Below are positions 27,980 to 32,821 of a DNA stretch of 32,821 nucleotides, piece after piece (within the stretch, counting starts at the first letter, position 1; every line of letters begins with the position of its first letter). A program made the position numbers and the translations under genes. Source of the DNA: an uncultured cyanobacterium (GTDB lineage: Bacteria > Cyanobacteriota > Cyanobacteriia > PCC-6307 > Cyanobiaceae); NCBI GenBank assembly GCA_913047395.1, contig CAJWUF010000011.1, forward strand, positions 1-32,821. The letters run 5' to 3'. The notes below the pieces were generated by a model. That model saw only the letters and a program-made list of their open reading frames with translations, ran no database searches and was not told where the DNA came from.

Positions 27980-28274
27980 CTAAAGTAAGTCCTACAAGGT
28001 TAGTCTACTAGCTTTTAAGAATAGCAATCTTGCTGAGTCCATAGCCAGATCCAAAACACAATGGCGGTACGTTTTCGTTAAACGTAACAAACCTGGTTGA
28101 TGAGCAGATTTAAATAAGTGTTAGCAATATTTAAAATCTAGCACTAAAAGAATGTAGAAGCGCTCTAGCTATGAAAAGCATGCAGTCCATGCATTGTTAA
28201 GATCACAGTCCCACTATCTGGGCTGCAACACTTAATGATTAGTAGCTGCTAATATTTTTTCATCCGTCAATACA
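27980..28274. promoter_or_regulatory. Divergent non-coding region between M61 peptidase and purN
   Basis: No gene is seen. It contains a 7-base inverted repeat at 28068-28086, a 5-base one (GCATG, CATGC) at 28178-28192, and a weak AT-rich stem at 28238-28253 followed by six Ts (28255-28260), just before the purN start. It must hold promoters for both genes. No purine riboswitch features were recognised. Confidence 0.4.
28068..28086. repeat. Inverted repeat TACGTTT-n5-AAACGTA, possible operator
   Basis: TACGTTT (28068-28074) and AAACGTA (28080-28086) are exact inverted repeats around TCGTT. The symmetry and the place between divergent starts fit a dimeric repressor site, or a small hairpin. 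No regulator is encoded nearby to link it to. Confidence 0.3.
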
Positions 28275-28988
28275 GTGGGTAGTATAAATAAATTGAATAA
28301 GGATCTACTCCCTCATTCGCCAAAACCAACTCACTCCACTGGCGATCAAAAGGCAGAAAGCTTGTCGCTTATCTGGCCTCAACCAACAACTTTGCAGCGA
28401 TTCAACCCTCCATTAAGACTTGGTGTCATGGCTTCCGGAAACGGCAGCAATTTTGAGGCCCTCGTAAAGGCAGCCAAAAGATCTGAACTTGATGCCCATA
28501 TATGCGCACTAGTGGTAAATAATCCCAACTGTGAAGCACGTCGCAGGGCTGAACGCCTTGGGGTGAAGTGTGTAGTCCACGATCATCGAGATTTCGACAG
28601 TCGGGAAAAATTGGATCAGGCTTTAGTGAAAACATTTTCCATGTTGGCTGTCGAAGGTGTTGTAATGGCTGGTTGGATGCGCATAGTCACATCAATCCTG
28701 ATTGATGCATACCCAAATCGACTACTCAACATTCACCCATCACTGCTGCCAAGTTTTCGAGGTTTAGATGCTGTCGATCAGGCAATAAAAGCCAGAGTTC
28801 CGCTCACTGGATGTTCTGTTCACCTGGTAGAACCCGAGGTAGATGCTGGCCAAGTGCTGGCACAGGCCGCAGTACCAATCCTGAGTTCAGACAACCATCT
28901 AACCCTCAGCAAACGAATCCAGCACCAAGAGCATCAACTCCTTCCCATAGCTGTAGCTATAGCTGGTGAATGCTGGAGAAGTGTCTAG
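28275..28988 (+). CDS. purN: Phosphoribosylglycinamide formyltransferase, folate-dependent
   Basis: Third step of purine synthesis: adds the formyl group from 10-formyltetrahydrofolate to GAR. Family marks are VMASGNGSNFEAL (phosphate-binding loop), NIHPSLLPSFRG with the catalytic His, and the GCSVHLVEPEVDAGQVLAQ segment with the catalytic Asp. The GTG at 28275 gives 237 residues, with about 45 extra before the conserved PLRLGVMASG; usual members have only a few there. The next in-frame ATG is inside the glycine loop, so the real start is either this GTG or one of the TTG codons between. It diverges from the M61 peptidase gene and converges on argC with 5 bases between the stops. Confidence 0.93.
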   Translation: MGSINKLNKDLLPHSPKPTHSTGDQKAESLSLIWPQPTTLQRFNPPLRLGVMASGNGSNFEALVKAAKRSELDAHICALVVNNPNCEARRRAERLGVKCVVHDHRDFDSREKLDQALVKTFSMLAVEGVVMAGWMRIVTSILIDAYPNRLLNIHPSLLPSFRGLDAVDQAIKARVPLTGCSVHLVEPEVDAGQVLAQAAVPILSSDNHLTLSKRIQHQEHQLLPIAVAIAGECWRSV

Positions 28989-28993
28989 ATGAT

Positions 28994-30100
28994 CTAGGGA
29001 TAAAAAGTTAGCGAAGGTAAACCAGTGGCTGGTGGCAGACCAGCCATGAGATTCAAACATTGAACTGCTTGTCCCGCCTGACCCTTTACGAGGTTATCGA
29101 CAGCACTCATCAAAACAAGCCGACTAGTGCGATTATCGACTTGTACAGAAAGGAGGGCTTTATTGGTGTTTTTCACCCACTTGGTTGCTGGATATGTGCC
29201 CACTGGCAGTACATCAACACAGGGATGGTGGCGATAGATCGCTCTAAGGACAGTCCTGCAATCCTCAGCTGTAAGTCCAGGATCTCTAAGGCGCGCATAA
29301 ACAGTAGCAAGCAGACCACGGACCATTGGCACTAAATGTGGAGTGAACTGCAGCTGGATCGGTTGTCCAGCAACCTCACTAGCCATTTGTTCGATTTCAG
29401 AAGTATGGCGGTGTCCAACTACACCATATGGAGCTATCGAGTCAGAGGCTTCTGCTAAGAGAAATTGCTCCTTTGCCAAACGGCCACCACCTGATGTGCC
29501 AGTTTTGGCATCAATGATCAAACCATCGTTTTCGATCAATCCTTGATTAAGGAAGGGCAATAAGGGCAGCAGGCTGGCTGTCGGGAAACATCCTGGTGCA
29601 GCAACAAGCTTTGCAGCCGCAATTTCAGGGCCCTTCCATTCGGGCAATCCATAAACAGCCTCACGACAAAGCTGTTCATCATTTCGATTCAGTACCCGTG
29701 CTTCTTGAACATAAACTTGATTCCATTGATCCAGTGAGCGATATCGATAGTCAGCTGAGAGGTCCACAACACGCACATTGCGTCTGAGCAATTGTGGTGC
29801 TAGCTGACAGGCAAGACCATTTGGGAGGCTGAGTACTGCGTAATTAGCCAACTCAGCAATCTTGTCTGGATCTGGAGATTGAACCTCAGGGTCATCTGGT
29901 ATGGGCAGAAAAGGGAAGAGTTCGCTCCATCGCTTACCAGCACTACGTTCACCGCCGAGATAGGTGACATTTAGCTGTGGATGCCCCTCAAGCAGCCTGA
30001 TTGTCTGAAGACCGCCATAGCCCGTTGCTCCGATTACGGCAACTCGGCTGTCATGAGCCTTAGATATGGCGGCGGCTTTGGTGCTTGGGGTGCTTTCCAT
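28994..30100 (-). CDS. argC: N-acetyl-gamma-glutamyl-phosphate reductase
   Basis: Third step of arginine synthesis: NADPH reduction of N-acetylglutamyl-5-phosphate to the semialdehyde. From the ATG at 30100 (368 aa) there is a Rossmann loop ([11 protein letters not shown], about 20-30), the catalytic Cys in [10 protein letters not shown] (C171), TGTSGGGR, and the catalytic His in VGHRHTSE (H230). A longer frame to 30250 adds 50 residues that overlap ribBA coding sequence, so it is rejected. About 17 residues of polar N-terminal sequence precede the core. The stop lies 5 bases from the end of convergent purN, and the start is 40 bases from divergent ribBA. Confidence 0.94.
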   Translation of the reverse strand: MESTPSTKAAAISKAHDSRVAVIGATGYGGLQTIRLLEGHPQLNVTYLGGERSAGKRWSELFPFLPIPDDPEVQSPDPDKIAELANYAVLSLPNGLACQLAPQLLRRNVRVVDLSADYRYRSLDQWNQVYVQEARVLNRNDEQLCREAVYGLPEWKGPEIAAAKLVAAPGCFPTASLLPLLPFLNQGLIENDGLIIDAKTGTSGGGRLAKEQFLLAEASDSIAPYGVVGHRHTSEIEQMASEVAGQPIQLQFTPHLVPMVRGLLATVYARLRDPGLTAEDCRTVLRAIYRHHPCVDVLPVGTYPATKWVKNTNKALLSVQVDNRTSRLVLMSAVDNLVKGQAGQAVQCLNLMAGLPPATGLPSLTFYP

Positions 30101-30140
30101 GGCCTTCGACGAACGCCGGGTGATCGTACTGTTGTCGATA

Positions 30141-31871
30141 ATGATCCCAGAAAGATTAATTCGTAAGACCCTGAGAACTTCCTCGAAATCCACAGATTCC
30201 ATCGACATCCCCTTCGATGACATTGCTGATGCGTTAGCCGCTATCCGCAACGGTGAATGTGTTGTGGTTGTGGATGATGAACGCAGAGAAAACGAAGGGG
30301 ATCTGATCTGTGCAGCTCAGTTCGCCACACCAGAACAAATCAACTTCATGGCCACCGAGGCCCGAGGTCTGATCTGCCTGGCAATGCAAGGCAGTCGCCT
30401 AGATCAACTTGATCTACCGCTGATGGTGGATCGAAATACAGATTCAAATCAAACTGCGTTCACAGTAAGTATCGATGCTGGACCTGAAAAAGGTGTAACT
30501 ACAGGCATTTCAGCAGAAGATCGTGCCCGAACCATACAAGTAGCACTGCAAGCAGAAACTCGTCCTGTAGATCTTCGCCGTCCAGGTCATATTTTCCCTC
30601 TTAGAGCTAGTCAAGGAGGGGTCCTAAAACGTGCTGGCCATACAGAAGCTGCTGTTGACTTATCTCAGCTTGCAGGTTTAGCACCAGCAGGAGTGATTTG
30701 CGAAATCCAAAATTCTGACGGCTCAATGGCAAGATTGCCTCAATTGCGGAGTTATGCCCAGCGCTGGGGACTAAAACTAATAAATATTGCCGATCTAATT
30801 CGATACCGACTTGAGAATGAGAGATTTGTATACCGTCAAGCCACAACTGAATTGCCAAGTCTTTTTGGCAATTTTCAAGCGATAGGTTACTTAAATGGAT
30901 TAGATGGTTCAGAGCATATTGCTCTAGTTAAGGGTGACCCTCGTGGACTAAAGGAACCAGTCCTAGTACGCATGCATTCAGAATGTCTTACCGGAGATGC
31001 CTTTGGATCACTGCGTTGTGATTGTCGCCCCCAACTCGAGGCTGCCTTAGCTCGCATCGAACAAGAAGGTGAAGGTGTGGTGGTTTATCTCCGACAAGAA
31101 GGTCGCGGCATAGGCCTAATCAACAAATTAAAGGCCTACAGCCTCCAGGATGGTGGTCTAGATACTGTTGAAGCAAATGAAAGCTTGGGTTTTCCCGCAG
31201 ATTTACGCAACTACGGGGTTGGCGCACAGATACTCACAGACCTTGGCATCCATCGCCTGCGTCTACTCACAAACAATCCACGCAAAATCGCAGGACTAGG
31301 TGGCTATGGCTTACAGGTCGAAAGTCGCGTACCCCTTGTGATCTGCCCTGGCGACCACAACGCTGCCTATTTGGCTGTTAAACGTGAAAAACTTGGCCAC
31401 TTAATAGAAGCGGAAAATTCTGAGGTTCAAGTTGTTGATGCAGGACCTTTTGTTGTAGCAGCCTGGGACGGTGAAGTTAATAGCAATGTGCTGACTGACC
31501 TCAGAATCCGTGCTCAGGGATGGGCAAAAGAGCATCATTTGGAGCTCAATCCAGAAAGCTCCCCACGTTTACTTGCATTGTGGGACAGACCAGTCTTTGC
31601 TTGGCGTATAAGCCAAATCCCAACAACTTCTCAGGCGTCATCATCCACCTTTGAGAAGGCTTCAATAGAGTCATTGCTTAAGGAATTGGCGCATTGGCCT
31701 GGTACTCGTCGTATTGGTCTTCTACGTACAGACAGCGCCCAACAAGCAATTCATCCTTCCCAAGATCTCAATCGTGAAGAGAGACCATTGGCCAGTCTTT
31801 TCGAGAGTGAGACATCCCAGCTAGAAAACTGGGAAGCCTCAAGAATTCCCAAATTGATTCTTTGGTCTTGA
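30141..31871 (+). CDS. ribBA: Bifunctional riboflavin enzyme: DHBP synthase / GTP cyclohydrolase II
   Basis: Supplies both precursors of riboflavin: 3,4-dihydroxy-2-butanone 4-phosphate from ribulose-5-phosphate, and the pyrimidine product of GTP ring opening. Numbered from the ATG at 30141 (576 aa), the RibB half (about 25-225) has [11 protein letters not shown] and [11 protein letters not shown]. The RibA half (about 230-420) has [17 protein letters not shown], with the three zinc cysteines C282, C293 and C295, and the RQEGRGIGL loop. A further 155 residues (about 421-576, with [21 protein letters not shown] and [14 protein letters not shown]) extend beyond the two catalytic domains and match nothing I know by function. 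The frame runs back to an ATG at 30066 that would overlap the argC start, so 30141 is preferred. It converges on ppiB with 26 bases between. Confidence 0.95.
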   Translation: MIPERLIRKTLRTSSKSTDSIDIPFDDIADALAAIRNGECVVVVDDERRENEGDLICAAQFATPEQINFMATEARGLICLAMQGSRLDQLDLPLMVDRNTDSNQTAFTVSIDAGPEKGVTTGISAEDRARTIQVALQAETRPVDLRRPGHIFPLRASQGGVLKRAGHTEAAVDLSQLAGLAPAGVICEIQNSDGSMARLPQLRSYAQRWGLKLINIADLIRYRLENERFVYRQATTELPSLFGNFQAIGYLNGLDGSEHIALVKGDPRGLKEPVLVRMHSECLTGDAFGSLRCDCRPQLEAALARIEQEGEGVVVYLRQEGRGIGLINKLKAYSLQDGGLDTVEANESLGFPADLRNYGVGAQILTDLGIHRLRLLTNNPRKIAGLGGYGLQVESRVPLVICPGDHNAAYLAVKREKLGHLIEAENSEVQVVDAGPFVVAAWDGEVNSNVLTDLRIRAQGWAKEHHLELNPESSPRLLALWDRPVFAWRISQIPTTSQASSSTFEKASIESLLKELAHWPGTRRIGLLRTDSAQQAIHPSQDLNREERPLASLFESETSQLENWEASRIPKLILWS

Positions 31872-31897
31872 AATCAATCAGATTTATATGTTTATTC

Positions 31898-32335
31898 CTA
31901 CTGAATGGTTACTTTGTTAATCCGAGAACCGTTCTTTAAGGCTAAGACGACATCGATATTTCCGGTCTGACCGAAAACTGTATGCACACCATCTAAATGA
32001 GGCTGAGCTTCATGCACAATAAAAAATTGACTTCCGCCAGTGTTCTTGCCTGCATGAGCCATAGATAGTGAGCCAGGAAGATGCTTTCTGTTATTGATCT
32101 CACAATTGATCGTATAACCAGGTCCACCGGTTCCAGGTGCACCATTTGCACCCTCACGTGTGTTGGGGCAACCGCCCTGAGCCATAAAGCCATCGATCAC
32201 ACGATGAAAAGACAAACCGTCATAGAAACCTTCCTTGGCCAGCTTGGTGAAGTTAGCAACAGTTTGAGGAGCATCACCATCAAATAGGTCTAGCTCAATC
32301 AAGCCTGCTTCTGTGTCCATCAGGGCCTTAGTCAT
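31898..32335 (-). CDS. ppiB: Cyclophilin-type peptidyl-prolyl cis-trans isomerase
   Basis: Small cytoplasmic proline isomerase that helps protein folding. From the ATG at 32335 (145 aa) it has the single cyclophilin domain of the bacterial PpiB group: [23 protein letters not shown] with the catalytic Arg, [19 protein letters not shown], and HTVFGQ toward the end. No signal peptide is present. An upstream TTG at 32341 would add two residues. The frame is slightly shorter than the 160-170 residues of E. coli PpiB but the fold is complete. The 3' end faces ribBA. Confidence 0.94.
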   Translation of the reverse strand: MTKALMDTEAGLIELDLFDGDAPQTVANFTKLAKEGFYDGLSFHRVIDGFMAQGGCPNTREGANGAPGTGGPGYTINCEINNRKHLPGSLSMAHAGKNTGGSQFFIVHEAQPHLDGVHTVFGQTGNIDVVLALKNGSRINKVTIQ

Positions 32336-32591
32336 AACCAATTGAGCAAAAAAACATCTTACTCAACTGAGCCCCAAATGCGTGACAGGCTTAAATATCA
32401 ACCAACCCTTTGCATTTGATTATTAAATATAATAAATTCGTCTATACTAATAACAGACAGATGACGCTTTCAAGGCCATCGGCATGTTACATGACCGAGC
32501 AGAGGGTTGAATAAAAGCAGTACTAATTAATAGTCAGATCCAGAGTATTTAAAGATTACTAACGCTAATAAATATGCAAGAGCAAAAGCTC
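32336..32591. other. Gap between murQ end and ppiB start
   Basis: About 256 bases, AT-rich in the middle, with no gene seen. It lies downstream of leftward murQ and upstream of leftward ppiB, so it probably holds the ppiB promoter. A small hairpin, AGAGC-AAAA-GCTCT (32579-32592), overlaps the murQ stop by one base; no T-run follows on the minus strand. A TATAAT lies at about 32428 on the plus strand but has no matching -35 box at the usual spacing. Confidence 0.4.
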
Positions 32592-32821
32592 TCAATGCAA
32601 GTAATGGCCTGAGCTTGCTAATGCTATTCGCAAATGATTATCATGGTCAAGCAGAAGTTCTCTTGCTGCATCAGCATCTAATCTGCCTACTGCCATCACT
32701 AGAGCTACTTTTACAGATCCATCACTTAATTTAAGCAACTCTAAGCCATGGTCTCGATCGATATCGGCCAAATCACGAAGAATTCGCAATGCACGATCCA
32801 TCAGCTTGCTGTTGCTAGCAG
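32592..32821 (-). CDS. murQ: N-acetylmuramic acid 6-phosphate etherase, C-terminal part (cut by window edge)
   Basis: MurQ opens the lactyl ether of MurNAc-6-phosphate to give GlcNAc-6-phosphate during peptidoglycan recycling. Only about 76 residues at the C-terminus are in the window; the frame stays open to the right edge, so the Met at 32801 is internal, not the start. The visible ASNSKLMDRALRIL helix and the following GLELLKLSDGSVKVALVM and DADAARELLLDHDNHLRIAL match the helical, UBA-like C-terminal end of MurQ. The TGA stop is at 32592-32594. The catalytic SIS domain lies outside the window. Recognition is from the tail only, so it is fairly but not fully sure. Confidence 0.75.
   Translation of the reverse strand, partial: ASNSKLMDRALRILRDLADIDRDHGLELLKLSDGSVKVALVMAVGRLDADAARELLLDHDNHLRIALASSGHYLH

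Noticed and set aside
30101-30250. N-terminal extension of argC by 50 residues
   Set aside because: It overlaps ribBA coding sequence, and the extra residues do not resemble the ArgC family.
31815-31834. Hairpin TCCCAG-n8-CTGGGA near the ribBA end as a terminator
   Set aside because: It is inside the ribBA coding sequence and no T-run follows.
1-32821. Mobile elements, CRISPR arrays, prophage or a defence island
   Set aside because: No transposase, integrase, regularly spaced repeats, toxin-antitoxin pair or restriction genes were seen; content is housekeeping.

Overview
The window looks like chromosomal core sequence from a marine picocyanobacterium. From memory, several proteins (CobN, UvrC, RibBA, flavin reductase, Pgi) resemble those of the low-light Prochlorococcus group around MIT9313 and of marine Synechococcus. 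Supporting traits are a short Hfq-like gene beside dapF, a HemJ-type protoporphyrinogen oxidase, DUF1995 and DUF4330 proteins, B12-dependent MetH beside CobN, and many starts without a clear Shine-Dalgarno sequence. By eye the base composition is intermediate (mid-40s % GC), below what I recall for MIT9313, so the exact lineage is uncertain. I saw no rRNA, tRNA, CRISPR array, transposase, integrase or phage gene.

Layout. 1-558 is gene-free apart from a strong hairpin. It is followed by a small acidic protein (559-795). ilvE and metH form a leftward pair (5466 to 857) that diverges from rightward cobN (5545-9306). A compact leftward block follows: flavin reductase, uvrC, hemJ and a PHP phosphoesterase (13207 to 9465), with coupled or overlapping ends. 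coaD and a coiled-coil protein run rightward (13282-14710). A leftward run of dapF, cysteine desulfurase, DUF1995, DUF4330 and dacB covers 19584 to 14655. Rightward hfq and leuS cover 19611-22517. Leftward pgi (24468 to 22870) diverges from a membrane-anchored, possibly lysozyme-like protein (24555-25370). That protein converges on a leftward amidase and M61/PDZ peptidase (27979 to 25347). purN runs rightward, argC leftward and ribBA rightward. Leftward ppiB and the C-terminal end of murQ close the window.

How the genes fit together. One theme is tetrapyrrole and B12 metabolism: CobN inserts cobalt into the corrin ring, MetH uses the resulting cofactor, and HemJ makes protoporphyrin IX for heme and chlorophyll. 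A second theme is the cell wall: DapF supplies meso-diaminopimelate, DacB trims peptidoglycan peptides, the amidase and possibly the lysozyme-like protein cleave it, and MurQ recycles the sugar. The rest are single steps in branched-chain amino acid, arginine, purine, riboflavin and CoA synthesis, DNA repair, translation, sugar-phosphate metabolism and protein folding.

The window reads as ordinary, tightly packed core genome. No obviously new multi-gene system is visible. The points most worth a second look are an 80-residue tail on DapF, the 26-base divergent gap between dapF and the hfq-like gene, the overlapping convergent wall-enzyme pair at 25347-25370, an uncharacterised RibBA C-terminal domain, and three longer non-coding stretches with inverted repeats.
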